Below are positions 1 through 9,144 of a stretch of DNA of 64,000 nucleotides, piece by piece. Positions within the stretch are counted from its first letter, which is position 1. Each line of letters starts with the position of its first letter. The notes below the pieces were generated by a model. The model saw only the letters and a program-made list of their open reading frames with translations, did not search any database and was not told the DNA's origin. The DNA is from Thermosynechococcus sp. NK55a. GTDB lineage: Bacteria; Cyanobacteriota; Cyanobacteriia; Thermosynechococcales; Thermosynechococcaceae. The position numbers and the translations under genes were made by a program. Location: NCBI RefSeq assembly GCF_000505665.1, contig NC_023033.1:2074313-2138312 (forward strand), written 5' to 3'.

Positions 1-32
1 AACTGGCGCAACTTGCTGCCGAACAAGCCTAG
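1..32 (+). CDS. C-terminal end of an upstream gene (partial)
   Basis: An open frame enters from the left edge and ends at a TAG at 30-32, giving the tail LAQLAAEQA. The stop codon overlaps the strong AGGAGG ribosome site of the next gene, which suggests that both belong to one transcript. Too little is present to name the product. Confidence 0.35.
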   Translation, partial: LAQLAAEQA

Positions 33-41
33 GAGGATCAA

Positions 42-311
42 ATGACCAAATTTGTGGCTTGGGGATGCTACTGTGAAGATGTCCGCGAACGGCGTGCCCC
101 CCATCGCCAGGCACACCTCGATGGCCTTGCAGCTCAAAAAGACCAAGGGCTGCTCATCACCATTGGCCCTACCAAAGACCTGCGCTACTTTTTTGCTATT
201 TATGAGGCGGATAGTGAAGAGACCGTGCGCCAACTAATTGAAAACGACCCCTACTGGCAGCATCAGGTGTGGACAGACTACAGTATTCATGAGTGGATCC
301 AAGCCCTCTAA
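42..311 (+). CDS. YciI-family protein
   Basis: An 89-residue protein of the YciI/YCII fold, a dimeric ferredoxin-like alpha-beta domain of uncertain biochemical role. It begins with a beta strand (MTKFVAWGCYCED), has the H-R-x-A-H segment (HRQAHLDGL) near residue 22 where the family has its conserved His, and ends with the typical DPYWQHQVW...IHEW stretch. Length fits a single-domain member. The start is fixed by AGGAGG seven bases upstream. Another YciI-like protein is encoded at 26126-26398. Family assignment is good; the substrate is unknown. Confidence 0.85.
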   Translation: MTKFVAWGCYCEDVRERRAPHRQAHLDGLAAQKDQGLLITIGPTKDLRYFFAIYEADSEETVRQLIENDPYWQHQVWTDYSIHEWIQAL

Positions 312-336
312 GGGCGAGGGCGGATCCGAAACTCAC

Positions 337-1545
337 CTAGGGCGCAAGGGCATTGCCCCGCATCAGGCTCCCAATCGTTTTTGCCGTAATTTTCAACTGC
401 ACTAAGGGATTAGCGGGCACAACAGTCTTGTAGAGGTAGCTATCGAAGGTGAGCTTTTGCACATCAAGATCACTACACATCTCCACAAAAGCCTCACGGG
501 TGGCATCGGAGCGATAAAAGACCCGCTGCAGCAGATCCAAAACAAGATAGGTCATGCCGTAGGCTTTGTCCCAGCGCTTCAGGTAGAGCTTGAGATCGGC
601 TTCGGTAGGGATACGGCGACCGCCGTTGGAGGTCTCGACAATCGTTTCAGCACACAGGCGGGCTGACTTGGCGGCAAAGTAAATGCCTTCTCCGGAGGAC
701 TTGGTCACGGTACCCGCCGCATCGCCCACAAGGGCCACGCGGCCGACCACTCGCCGAGGTCGAGGATGCTCAGGAATGGGGTGGGCTTCCACTTTAATAA
801 TTTGCCCCCCCTCCAGTTTGGCGGCAGCGCGGTGGCGGATTCCTGCTTGCAATTCCCGAATACGGTCTTTATTGACCTTCATGGTGCCCGTACCCACGGC
901 TACATGGTCATATTTCGGGAAAACCCACGCATAAAAGTCAGGGGACACGTCATCCCCCACGTACATTTCTGCTAACTCGTTGTAGTAGGCCATTTTGTCC
1001 TCAGGCAGGCGAATCCGCTCCTGGTAGGCAATGGCGTAGTTGTAATCGCCGGCATCAATTTCCTTGGCAATGCGAGAATTTGCGCCATCGGCACCAATCA
1101 CCACATCCACTTCGAGGGTCTGAACTGCGCCATCCTCTTGGACATAGTGGAGGGTGTAGGGCTGATCGCTGGTGATGGGCTGCTCTAGCTTAAAGACAGT
1201 GCCATTGATCAAGTTGGCGCCCAAAGCCGCTGCCCGATTGCGCATAAAGCTATCGAGGACTTCGCGGCGGCACATACCGATATACTCGTGCTCCTTGAGG
1301 GTATGGCCAATGTTCACCTCAATGTTGGAGGGGGATATCATTTTCATTTTGCGCACGCGGCGGTCAATGATTTCCGGGGGTAAGTCAAATTCACTGACCA
1401 TGCACAGGGGGATCGCACCGCCACAGGGCTTGGCATTGTCTAATTTACGTTCAAAGAGATAGGTTTGGATTCCGGCTTTGGCTAAGGTTTCGGCGGCTGA
1501 GGAACCCGCTGGACCACCACCGACTACTGCTACCCGAAGTGACAA
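337..1545 (-). CDS. chlP: Geranylgeranyl reductase ChlP
   Basis: A 402-residue FAD/NADPH-dependent reductase that saturates the geranylgeranyl group to phytyl for chlorophyll and tocopherol synthesis. The N-terminus carries the FAD-binding Rossmann motif GGGPAGSSAA (residues 9-18), followed by the FERK acidic end of the second strand and the PCGGAIP segment typical of ChlP. The GDAAG motif that contacts FAD lies near residue 275. The frame opens with TTG; no upstream in-frame ATG or GTG exists, and GGGAG sits eight bases ahead, so a rare TTG start is accepted. It is transcribed convergently with the YciI gene, with 25 bases between them. Confidence 0.95.
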   Translation of the reverse strand: MSLRVAVVGGGPAGSSAAETLAKAGIQTYLFERKLDNAKPCGGAIPLCMVSEFDLPPEIIDRRVRKMKMISPSNIEVNIGHTLKEHEYIGMCRREVLDSFMRNRAAALGANLINGTVFKLEQPITSDQPYTLHYVQEDGAVQTLEVDVVIGADGANSRIAKEIDAGDYNYAIAYQERIRLPEDKMAYYNELAEMYVGDDVSPDFYAWVFPKYDHVAVGTGTMKVNKDRIRELQAGIRHRAAAKLEGGQIIKVEAHPIPEHPRPRRVVGRVALVGDAAGTVTKSSGEGIYFAAKSARLCAETIVETSNGGRRIPTEADLKLYLKRWDKAYGMTYLVLDLLQRVFYRSDATREAFVEMCSDLDVQKLTFDSYLYKTVVPANPLVQLKITAKTIGSLMRGNALAP

Positions 1546-1830
1546 CGGACGACTCCCAAATTTTGGCTAACAAACAACAGTTTGGATACTATCACGGGAA
1601 TTTTTTGTCTTCAAGGATTTAATCCCGAAAAGCCGTATCTGTAACAGTTTTCAACATTTGGTTATCCTTAGTGATCTGCTAGGATAGATCCATCTATTAG
1701 CTAATAATTGATCCAACCTGGGGACTGGAGCGGAAGTGACCCAATTTGTCTCTCGCGGTCGAGAATGGTATCATTTGCGAGGTTGTAAAATTTACGCCAT
1801 TTCCCAGAGAGGTTAAGGTAGGGCATTCAC

Positions 1831-3426
1831 ATGGCATCGTCTCCTGTTGCGCCCGTTGTTTTGGTGATTTTGGATGGCTGGGGCTATCGCGAAGACACCT
1901 ACGGTAATGCGATCGCCAGCGCCAGTACCCCTGTGATGGACAGTTTGTGGGAAGCCTATCCCCACACATTGATTTACACGTCTGGGAAGGCGGTGGGACT
2001 CCCCAAGGGACAAATGGGTAACTCCGAGGTGGGGCACTTAAATATCGGTGCCGGTCGCATTGTTCCCCAAGAATTGGTACGCATTTCCGATGCTGTCGAA
2101 GATGGCAGCTTCTTTAGCAATCCGGTCCTTGTGCATCTGTGTCAAACCGTGAAGGAACGCAACGGTAAGCTGCATTTTATCGGTCTGTGTTCTGCTGGGG
2201 GGGTGCATTCCCACATTGAGCATCTTTACGGCTTGGTGGAACTAGCCAAACGCCACGGGTTGCCCGCCTGTATCCATGCTATTACCGATGGTCGTGATAC
2301 GCCCCCCCGTGATGCCGCAGGGGTCCTTGAGGAATTGGAGCAGCGCCTGAAAACCGCCGGCTGCGGACGAATTGTGACGGTAAGTGGTCGCTACTATGCC
2401 ATGGATCGCGATCGCCGCTGGGACCGCACCGAGGCGGCCTACCGCGTTATGACCAGCAATGAGCATATTCAACCCCTCCGGGCAGTGGATGTGGCCCGTA
2501 GGGCCTACGCGCAGGATATTGGCGATGAATTCATTGGGCCCACACGCATTGCTGAAGGAGCCGTTGAACCTGGCGATGGGGTGGTGTTTTTCAACTTCCG
2601 TCCCGATCGCGCTCGCCAGCTGACCCAAGCCTTTATTGATCCTGACTTCAGCGGTTTTGAACGGACGCTGATTACGCCCCTTGAGTTTGTCACCTTTACC
2701 CAGTACGACGCTAGCTTTAACTGTGGGGTTGCTTTCCCGCCGCAAAATCTCAGCCACATCCTCGGAGAAGTTATTGCTGAGCACGGCCTGAAGCAACTGC
2801 GGGCAGCCGAAACAGAAAAATATGCCCACGTCACTTACTTCTTCAACGGTGGCCTTGAGGAACCCTTTCCCGGCGAAGATCGCATTCTCATCCCCAGTCC
2901 CCTGGTGGCCACCTATGATCAAGCCCCAGCCATGTCTGCCCTGGCTGTAACCGAATCCGTCAAGAAGGCCATTGAGAAGCAGGAGTATGCCCTAATTGTA
3001 GTTAACTTTGCCAACCCCGATATGGTGGGGCACACGGGGCAGTTGGCGGCGACGATTCAAGCCATTGAAACCGTGGATCGCTGTGTGGGGATCTTGGTGG
3101 AAGCGGCCACAAAAGTGGGGGGAACTCTGCTCATCACTGCAGATCACGGCAACGCCGAATACATGATTGATGAGGACGGCAACCCCTGGACGGCTCACAC
3201 CACCAACCCGGTTCCCTTCATTTTAGTGGAAGGGGAGAAACGCAAAGTTCCTGGCCATGGTGGCAATGTGATCCTTCGGGAAGATGGCTGTCTGGCGGAT
3301 ATTGCCCCTACGATTCTTGAAATTCTGGAGCTGCCCCAACCCCCCGAAATGACGGGGCGATCGCTAATTGTCAGTGCACCCTATGAAACGCGCCTAAATC
3401 GCACCCCTGTTTCCCTCAAGATCTAA
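1831..3426 (+). CDS. gpmI: 2,3-bisphosphoglycerate-independent phosphoglycerate mutase
   Basis: A 531-residue alkaline-phosphatase-superfamily enzyme that interconverts 3- and 2-phosphoglycerate with two Mn ions. Visible marks are the first metal Asp in VILDGWGYRED (Asp15), the phospho-accepting Ser in GNSEVGH (Ser65), DGRDTPP near residue 153, and the C-terminal metal ligands in TADHGNAEYM and the GHGGN loop. Length fits the family. It starts at ATG after AAGG-rich sequence. It is followed by a short AT-rich hairpin and then the ABC transporter gene 70 bases on. This is the mutase type normally found in cyanobacteria. Confidence 0.96.
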   Translation: MASSPVAPVVLVILDGWGYREDTYGNAIASASTPVMDSLWEAYPHTLIYTSGKAVGLPKGQMGNSEVGHLNIGAGRIVPQELVRISDAVEDGSFFSNPVLVHLCQTVKERNGKLHFIGLCSAGGVHSHIEHLYGLVELAKRHGLPACIHAITDGRDTPPRDAAGVLEELEQRLKTAGCGRIVTVSGRYYAMDRDRRWDRTEAAYRVMTSNEHIQPLRAVDVARRAYAQDIGDEFIGPTRIAEGAVEPGDGVVFFNFRPDRARQLTQAFIDPDFSGFERTLITPLEFVTFTQYDASFNCGVAFPPQNLSHILGEVIAEHGLKQLRAAETEKYAHVTYFFNGGLEEPFPGEDRILIPSPLVATYDQAPAMSALAVTESVKKAIEKQEYALIVVNFANPDMVGHTGQLAATIQAIETVDRCVGILVEAATKVGGTLLITADHGNAEYMIDEDGNPWTAHTTNPVPFILVEGEKRKVPGHGGNVILREDGCLADIAPTILEILELPQPPEMTGRSLIVSAPYETRLNRTPVSLKI

Positions 3427-3452
3427 AGCCTTCTCAAGGGCGACGGCACAAA

Positions 3453-3472
3453 ATTTTAAGAAATCTTAAAAT
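3453..3472 (+). other. AT-rich perfect hairpin between gpmI and the ABC gene
   Basis: An 8-bp perfect inverted repeat (ATTTTAAG / CTTAAAAT, loop AAAT) lies 27 bases after the gpmI stop. It has no long T run after it, so it is a weak terminator at best. It could equally be an operator or a processing signal near the promoter of the next gene. Confidence 0.3.
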
Positions 3473-3496
3473 GGGAATAGTGCTTGTCGTATTTTT

Positions 3497-5317
3497 ATGG
3501 CCTCATTTCGCTCCATTCTGGGTTACTATCGCGCCTATCGGGGGATAGCGATCGCCAGCATTACCGCAGCCAGTCTGTGCGAGATGGTGGATTTGCTGGT
3601 GCCCTATGCCATTGGTCAAATTCTCAACCTGCTCTCCCAACAACCCCTTGACCCGCCAGTGGTGGCGATCGCCCATAGACTCCAAACATGGACAGGCTGG
3701 AGCGATACCTTTAGTGCTCATCTCGCCGTTCTCGGCAGTATTGTTTTTTTGGCCACTGTGGTGCGTGCCCCGATTCAACCGTGGCTAGGGGTATGGTTCC
3801 ACTGGTGGATTGCCTTGGCTGCCCGTCGCGACCACGCTCGCAAAGCAATCGAGAAAATCCTGACCCTTCCCCTAGAATTCTTTGAGGAAAATAATCCTGG
3901 CCGCATTGCCAACCGTGTTAGTAAAGGGATTTCCAACCATACGTGGAGCTACCCGGAAATTGCCGGTCAACTCATTCCCAAACTTGTACGGGTCCTGGGG
4001 ATTGGTGTTATTGTTTGGTGGTTGGATTGGCCAATCGCCCTTGGGCTCTTGATCTCCTTTACAGTCATCTTGTTGCTGACCCTGCGCACCCTAAGGCGCA
4101 TTATTCAAAAGGAAGAAATCCTCGACAGCCACATCGAAAGCACGGAAAGCCGCACCTCAGAGATCATCACCAATATCAAAACCGTCAAGGCCTTTGCCAC
4201 TGAAGCCCGTGAACTGGCTCGCCAGAAGCAGCGGCTGGATCGCGAGTTCAAGATGGTGATTGACCGCATCCATCGCGGCTACATGCATCTAATCACTTGG
4301 CAGGGAGCGGTGGTGCAGTTTTGCCTTTTTAGTGTGTTGGGGTTTTCCCTAGCAGCGACCATCGCTGGACGGGTCTCCATTGGCCACTTTATTACGATTT
4401 ACACCCTTGCCAGTATGGCCTATGCCGAAATTACGCCCCTCTCGCAGGTGTCTGAGGTGTTTGCGCGGCGCTATGCCTCAATTTTACGCTTCCATGAATT
4501 TATGGAATTGCCCGCCGGTCGCGATGCCATTGATCTTGAGCAACAGGAAATTCCTAGCCTGCAGTTTTCTGGCAAGGTGGATTTTCAGCATGTTTGGTTT
4601 GGCTACACACCAGGGCGTCCCATTCTGCGGGATATTAACTTACTCATTGAACCCTGCCAAACGGTGGCCCTAGTGGGGCGATCGGGGTCGGGGAAATCCA
4701 CCCTAATCAAGCTCCTCTTTCGTTACTTCCAGCCGGATCAGGGGCAAATTCTCATTGATGGCCAAGATATTCAAACCCTCGATGTGCGCGCCTATCGCCG
4801 CCGGCTGGCTATTGTCCACCAAGAAGTCGATGTCTTTAATGGCACCCTCTGGGATAACCTGACCTATGCTAACCCCGAGGTCAGTGCCGACGCGGTCTAT
4901 GAGGCCTGTGCCATTGCGCGGGTGGATGAATTTGTGCAGCAGTTGCCCTTGGGCTATCGCACGATTGTTGGTGAACGGGGGTTGCGGCTTTCGGGGGGAC
5001 AGCGGCAGCGCTTAGGGATTGCCCGTGCCCTCTTGGCGGATCCTGATGTGCTGATTTTTGATGAGGCAACCTCAAGTTTGGATTACGAATCAGAGCGGGA
5101 AATTCAGCTAGCCCTACGCGCCATTACGGGTACTCGCACCATGATTGTGATTGCCCACCGCCTGAGTACAGTGCGGGATGCCCATCAGATTGTGGTGCTG
5201 GATCAGGGCACGATCCGTGAGCAGGGCGATCATGACACCCTCCTTGCCCAAGGGGGATTGTATGCCCATCTCTATTCGATTCAGCGCGATCGCCCCCCCG
5301 TTGCTGCAACTAACTGA
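3497..5317 (+). CDS. ABC transporter, fused membrane and ATP-binding domains
   Basis: A 606-residue half-transporter with an N-terminal six-helix exporter domain (roughly residues 15-320) and a C-terminal nucleotide-binding domain. The latter shows Walker A GRSGSGKST near residue 394, the signature LSGGQRQR near 497, Walker B LIFDEATSSLD near 520 and the switch His in VIAHRLS. It belongs to the MsbA/multidrug-lipid exporter type and probably works as a homodimer in the inner membrane. Substrate cannot be told from sequence. The 3' end overlaps the convergent P-type ATPase gene by eight bases. Confidence 0.93.
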   Translation: MASFRSILGYYRAYRGIAIASITAASLCEMVDLLVPYAIGQILNLLSQQPLDPPVVAIAHRLQTWTGWSDTFSAHLAVLGSIVFLATVVRAPIQPWLGVWFHWWIALAARRDHARKAIEKILTLPLEFFEENNPGRIANRVSKGISNHTWSYPEIAGQLIPKLVRVLGIGVIVWWLDWPIALGLLISFTVILLLTLRTLRRIIQKEEILDSHIESTESRTSEIITNIKTVKAFATEARELARQKQRLDREFKMVIDRIHRGYMHLITWQGAVVQFCLFSVLGFSLAATIAGRVSIGHFITIYTLASMAYAEITPLSQVSEVFARRYASILRFHEFMELPAGRDAIDLEQQEIPSLQFSGKVDFQHVWFGYTPGRPILRDINLLIEPCQTVALVGRSGSGKSTLIKLLFRYFQPDQGQILIDGQDIQTLDVRAYRRRLAIVHQEVDVFNGTLWDNLTYANPEVSADAVYEACAIARVDEFVQQLPLGYRTIVGERGLRLSGGQRQRLGIARALLADPDVLIFDEATSSLDYESEREIQLALRAITGTRTMIVIAHRLSTVRDAHQIVVLDQGTIREQGDHDTLLAQGGLYAHLYSIQRDRPPVAATN

Positions 5318-7790
5318 GATTTATCCCCAAGAAGCGATCCAAGAGCCGATACCGCCAAAAGCTGCGCAAAAGAATCACCCAGAGTAGGACAATTAGCACA
5401 ATGAGTGCCCACAATGACCAGGAGAGGGGTTCTAGCTCCGCCACCGATCGCAGGGTGGGCGATGTGCTAATGATGACAAAGCCAGCCAGTAGGATAACTA
5501 CAACTGCAACATACCGCCAGTTGCCCACTAAGGGAGCACCGCCGACCCATACGGGATGGGGAGGTTTTAGGAAAAGCACTAAACAGAGGGAGGCCAAGAT
5601 CAGGCTCGTCACCAAGGCCGTGCGCGCGATCGCCACACTGTGGCCCAATTCCGAGAGCACCTCGCGATCATTCACCAGGGCTGGATCAAACCGTCCTTGG
5701 AGCAATTCCACAAGGGGTGTCAGTTCCCGTGCTAAAACCCCTAAGTACATGAAAATGGCTAACAGCGCCAGGCTCAGGGTGGCGGGGATGACAAAGTGCA
5801 GCAATGAACGAATCAAGGAGCGATGGGGACGGGGCCCCGGCACTGCCCAAAAAGCCACCGCCAGTGTGGGTAAACCCACTCCCCACAGCGTTAGCAGGCT
5901 GTTGTGCTTAATCAGCAGCGGAAAGGCGCGCCCTGCCATAACAGTGACAAGGCACAGTAAACTAAAGCTAAAGACCCGTACCAAAAAGAGCTTGCTGACA
6001 TCTTGAATACCGTTGTAGATGCGCTGCCCTTCGCGAAAGGCTGCTGGTAAGGCTGCAAAGGAATCCGCAAGCAGCACAATATCAGCCACATTGCGGGTAA
6101 TGGCACTGCCACTTTCCATAGCGATTCCCACATTAGCTTGCTTCAGGGATAGGACATCATTCACACCATCACCAATCATTGCCACCTGATGCCCGAGGGC
6201 ACGCAAGCGAGTGACGAGTTTAGCCTTTTGCTCTGGTGTAATGCGACCAAAAACCGTGGCTTTCTCAGCCATTTGATCAAAGCTGGAATCATCCATAGCG
6301 GCCAGTTCTGCCCCGGAGATGGCGATCGCCCCCCCATCGAGGCCAACTTGCTTGCCAAGGGCAACAACGGTTTCCGGATGATCCCCGGAGATAATTTTGA
6401 CTTGAATTCCAGCTTGCTGAAAACGCGCTAGAACCTCACGGCATTGGGGTCGCAGGCGATCGCCCACCCAAATCACTGCCAAGGGTTCCAACTCTGAGGG
6501 CAACAGAGGCGTTTCCTGCCGCTCATCCCAAGTGGGATCACTGCCACTGCGGGCAAAGAGGAGCACCCGCAATCCCTGCTGTCGCCCTCGCTGGAGCAGC
6601 TCAACCACCCTAGGGGAGAGGTCCTCACTTTTGAAGAGGACATCCGGTGCCCCCAAAATAAACGTTTCCGAGTCGTGCCAGGCCACTGCACTCCACTTGT
6701 AGGTGGAGGAAAAGGGAATTTCGAGGCGCATCGGTTGGGGCGTTCCCGCAAAAGCCTCCGTTAGGGCAACAATGGTACGGTTGGGACTGCTGACACTGGC
6801 CGCAAACTTCCCCAGGGTTGCTGCCGTTTGCTCCTTCGCTTCGCTGAGAGGGTACCAGCTATGGAGTTCAAGGGCATTGGCCGTTAGGGTTCCCGTTTTA
6901 TCAAGGCAGAGAATATCCACCCCACTGAGGGACTCAATGGCATTCACCTGCTGCACCAAGACGTTGGCACGGGAAATGCGCAGCGCCCCCAGGGCATAGG
7001 TGAGGGTAATCGTAAGGTACAGGCCCACAGGGACAAGGCCCGCAATTACGGCTGCGGTTTGCACGCTCATTTGTAGAGTGGTCAGGCGCACCAAGAGCGA
7101 GAATAGAACCAATAGCCACAGGAAAACCGCCAGGGCAAGAATCACGCGGATAATCAGGTTAATTTCCTGCTGAAGGGGTGTGAGTTTATGGTGGTGGGTT
7201 TTGGCGGCAGCAGTCAGTTGATGGGCAGTGCTCTTTTCCCCCACCTGCTCGGCAACATAGGCAGCGGCACCGCGCACACAAAAGCTGCCGGAATAGAGGC
7301 GATCGCCCGCCCGCTTGGGAACGAGATCCGACTCCCCTGTGAGCAATGACTCATCTACTTGAATCTGTCCATCGCCAACCACCCTACCATCAGCAACGAT
7401 TTGATCCCCAGGCGTCAACAGGAGAATATCCCCTTCTACGACCTCTGCAGGATCGATAATCACCTCTTGGCGATCGCGCAGCACCTTAACGCGGGGTCGG
7501 CTTAAAAGGCTAATGGCATCCAGTTGGCGTTTGGCGCGAATTTCTTGAATGATACTGATGATGGCATTGAGAAACACAACAACGACGATCGCCACCACAT
7601 CCCCTGGGCGACCTAAAAAGATCAAGATAAGGCTAATAAAAGCAAAAACCCCATTGATAAACGTGAAGAGGTTTTCCCGCAAAATCTCGCCATAGGTGCG
7701 ATTGCTTTCACTCACCTGACGGTTAATGCGGCCCCTGGCTTGCCGCTCCGCTACTTCCGCTGTAGTAAGACCGATTAATGGGGTTGTCAT
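5310..7790 (-). CDS. Cation-translocating P-type ATPase (CtpE-like)
   Basis: An 826-residue P-type ATPase. The actuator motif LLTGES lies near residue 150, the phosphorylation motif DKTGTLT near residue 296, the hinge GDGVNDVLSLKQAN before the C-terminal membrane half, and about ten hydrophobic segments are visible. The fourth transmembrane helix carries PVGL where Ca and Na/K pumps have PEGL, so the ion-binding Glu is replaced by Val. Overall pattern resembles the CtpE/ExpA-like group, one member of which is linked to calcium. No N-terminal heavy-metal CxxC domain is present. It starts three bases after the stop of the UspA gene, so the two are one operon. Confidence 0.92.
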   Translation of the reverse strand: MTTPLIGLTTAEVAERQARGRINRQVSESNRTYGEILRENLFTFINGVFAFISLILIFLGRPGDVVAIVVVVFLNAIISIIQEIRAKRQLDAISLLSRPRVKVLRDRQEVIIDPAEVVEGDILLLTPGDQIVADGRVVGDGQIQVDESLLTGESDLVPKRAGDRLYSGSFCVRGAAAYVAEQVGEKSTAHQLTAAAKTHHHKLTPLQQEINLIIRVILALAVFLWLLVLFSLLVRLTTLQMSVQTAAVIAGLVPVGLYLTITLTYALGALRISRANVLVQQVNAIESLSGVDILCLDKTGTLTANALELHSWYPLSEAKEQTAATLGKFAASVSSPNRTIVALTEAFAGTPQPMRLEIPFSSTYKWSAVAWHDSETFILGAPDVLFKSEDLSPRVVELLQRGRQQGLRVLLFARSGSDPTWDERQETPLLPSELEPLAVIWVGDRLRPQCREVLARFQQAGIQVKIISGDHPETVVALGKQVGLDGGAIAISGAELAAMDDSSFDQMAEKATVFGRITPEQKAKLVTRLRALGHQVAMIGDGVNDVLSLKQANVGIAMESGSAITRNVADIVLLADSFAALPAAFREGQRIYNGIQDVSKLFLVRVFSFSLLCLVTVMAGRAFPLLIKHNSLLTLWGVGLPTLAVAFWAVPGPRPHRSLIRSLLHFVIPATLSLALLAIFMYLGVLARELTPLVELLQGRFDPALVNDREVLSELGHSVAIARTALVTSLILASLCLVLFLKPPHPVWVGGAPLVGNWRYVAVVVILLAGFVIISTSPTLRSVAELEPLSWSLWALIVLIVLLWVILLRSFWRYRLLDRFLGINLS

Positions 7791-7793
7791 ATT

Positions 7794-8225
7794 TCAGGTT
7801 TCCGCTGACTTCACCACCAATACCGAACAGGGGGCATCGGCAAGGACGGCACTACTGACGGAGCCCTGCACCACGCGCTCCACGCCGGTGAGGCCACGAT
7901 TGCCCAGCACAATCAAGTCAGCACGGTAGATATTTGCAAGGCGTAAAATTTCCTCTACGGGGTCACCGCTAACAATTTCAATTTCTGAATCACAGGAAAG
8001 CTGGCGTTGAAACCGTTGTAAATGCTGCTCAATACTGCGGTAGGTTCCCATTTGGGGATGCAAGGAGGGGCGATCAGCGCTGACCCCAAACCCCGACTCC
8101 ACCGGTGAAATCACATGACTGAGAATCACTTGGGCATCTGGGTCTAAGTTTAACTGTGCCACCGCCGCCATCACCCGTGCCGATAACTCACTGGTATCGA
8201 GGGCAACTAAAATTGTTTTGAACAT
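7794..8225 (-). CDS. UspA-family universal stress protein
   Basis: A 143-residue single-domain universal stress protein. It starts MFKTILVALDTSE as in the family, and carries the ATP-binding pattern G-x2-G-x9-G-S in GNRGLTG...QGSVSSAVL, followed by the CSVLVV terminal strand. It therefore probably binds ATP. It is the first gene of a two-gene unit with the P-type ATPase, suggesting that it senses or modulates the pump. Confidence 0.93.
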   Translation of the reverse strand: MFKTILVALDTSELSARVMAAVAQLNLDPDAQVILSHVISPVESGFGVSADRPSLHPQMGTYRSIEQHLQRFQRQLSCDSEIEIVSGDPVEEILRLANIYRADLIVLGNRGLTGVERVVQGSVSSAVLADAPCSVLVVKSAET

Positions 8226-8526
8226 GCCTGTGACTCTGTACTTGCAATCTCCTAGTCTGCCACAAGAGCGTGAGTAGCAGTCAAACTCCCCTTCTGGCTA
8301 CTTTCTTGCGCTGATGATTAACCACACCTATCGATTCATTTTCCTGAAAACTCGTAAAACTGCTGGCGTCAGTAAATTGCCCTCTGCCAGTTTTGTGGTA
8401 GTGAGGTATCATTACACCGATTTGCTGCCAGGATGAGTACATTCATCCTCAATTGGGTTATCCGTGGCCGCGCAATTTTTCTGCTCCTTTGGTTAACTGT
8501 TCGCTATCAGGCTGGCTCGCTCTCTT

Positions 8527-8613
8527 TTATCAAGGGGTTAAGGCAAGCTTAATAGCCACTTCACGGCTGCCCAAGTTAGGTTTTGCTTTGAATGTAATCC
8601 CCTTGATAAGGCA
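8527..8613. repeat. Imperfect inverted repeat, possible small mobile remnant
   Basis: TTATCAAGGGG is followed about 65 bases later by its reverse complement CCCCTTGATAA, each next to AAGGC. The pair could be the ends of a miniature element, or a long-loop hairpin. It lies directly in front of the decayed sulfotransferase-like sequence. No target duplication was recognised. Confidence 0.3.
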
Positions 8614-8633
8614 ATTCGTCAGTCTGGGGCATT

Positions 8634-8896
8634 GATACCATCGGCGATGAAATCCCTGTGGACTTTGTTGACCGGTATGAGGGCTTGAATGAAAACTTGG
8701 CACTCATCTGTGAAAAACTGGGACTGCTAGCCCCCTGAAAGTTGCCAAAGGGGGGATAGCGTAAAAACTACGACCACCATAGTCAAGTGCTCAATCAAAG
8801 CGCCTGCAAACAGGGGAAGGAATTGCAAAGGAATTGAAGCAGTATGCCCGGAAGGAGATTGCTGCTTTTGGCTACTATTGGGAAAGCATTAGCTAA
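8634..8896 (+). pseudogene. Decayed 3' end of a sulfotransferase-family gene
   Basis: Read from 8634, the frame gives DTIGDEIPVDFVDRYEGL and then NENLALICEKLGLLAP before a stop. After frame slips the last 60 bases read YARKEIAAFGYYWE and stop at 8894-8896. The order FVxRYExLxExLxxICxKLGL, then LPK, then YAxxxIxxFGY is the usual C-terminal pattern of bacterial Sulfotransfer_2-type proteins, where the RYE segment follows the PAPS-binding core and the FGY segment ends the protein. The 5' half with the PAPS loop is missing, so this is a remnant. The family call is from motif memory, not a search. Confidence 0.55.
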
Positions 8897-9144
8897 GTAA
8901 AAGTACTCAATAATAGTGTCAAGATTTGTTACAAAGGTTACTGGAGATCATAAGACTTGTAGAGAATCCCCATGAAATGCTGACATTTTCTCGCATTCCC
9001 GAGGGGATCGCAGTAGCGTGAGGATCAGTACAGAACAGTATGTGCATGGGTTGTGATGGTGTCGGGCTGTTATAAAACAGAAGTCCTGATGACTACACCA
9101 AGGAAGTGTTCTGTAAAGCGTGCAAACCCTATCCAAGAGTGCCT

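Larger units (their letters stand above)
8226..9144. other. Long intergenic region with decayed coding sequence
   Basis: This 0.9-kb gap is unusual for a compact genome. It contains the promoter side of uspA (left), an 11-bp inverted repeat (TTATCAAGGGG) at about 8527-8613, the remnant of a sulfotransferase-like gene (8634-8896), and the leader of the transhydrogenase operon. A TATAAA at 9071-9076 could be the pnt -10 box but lacks a well-spaced -35. No intact gene is seen. Confidence 0.6.

Noticed and set aside
5401-6006. 201-residue ORF antisense to the P-type ATPase
   Set aside because: Basic low-complexity shadow of the ATPase gene, whose motifs fully explain the region.
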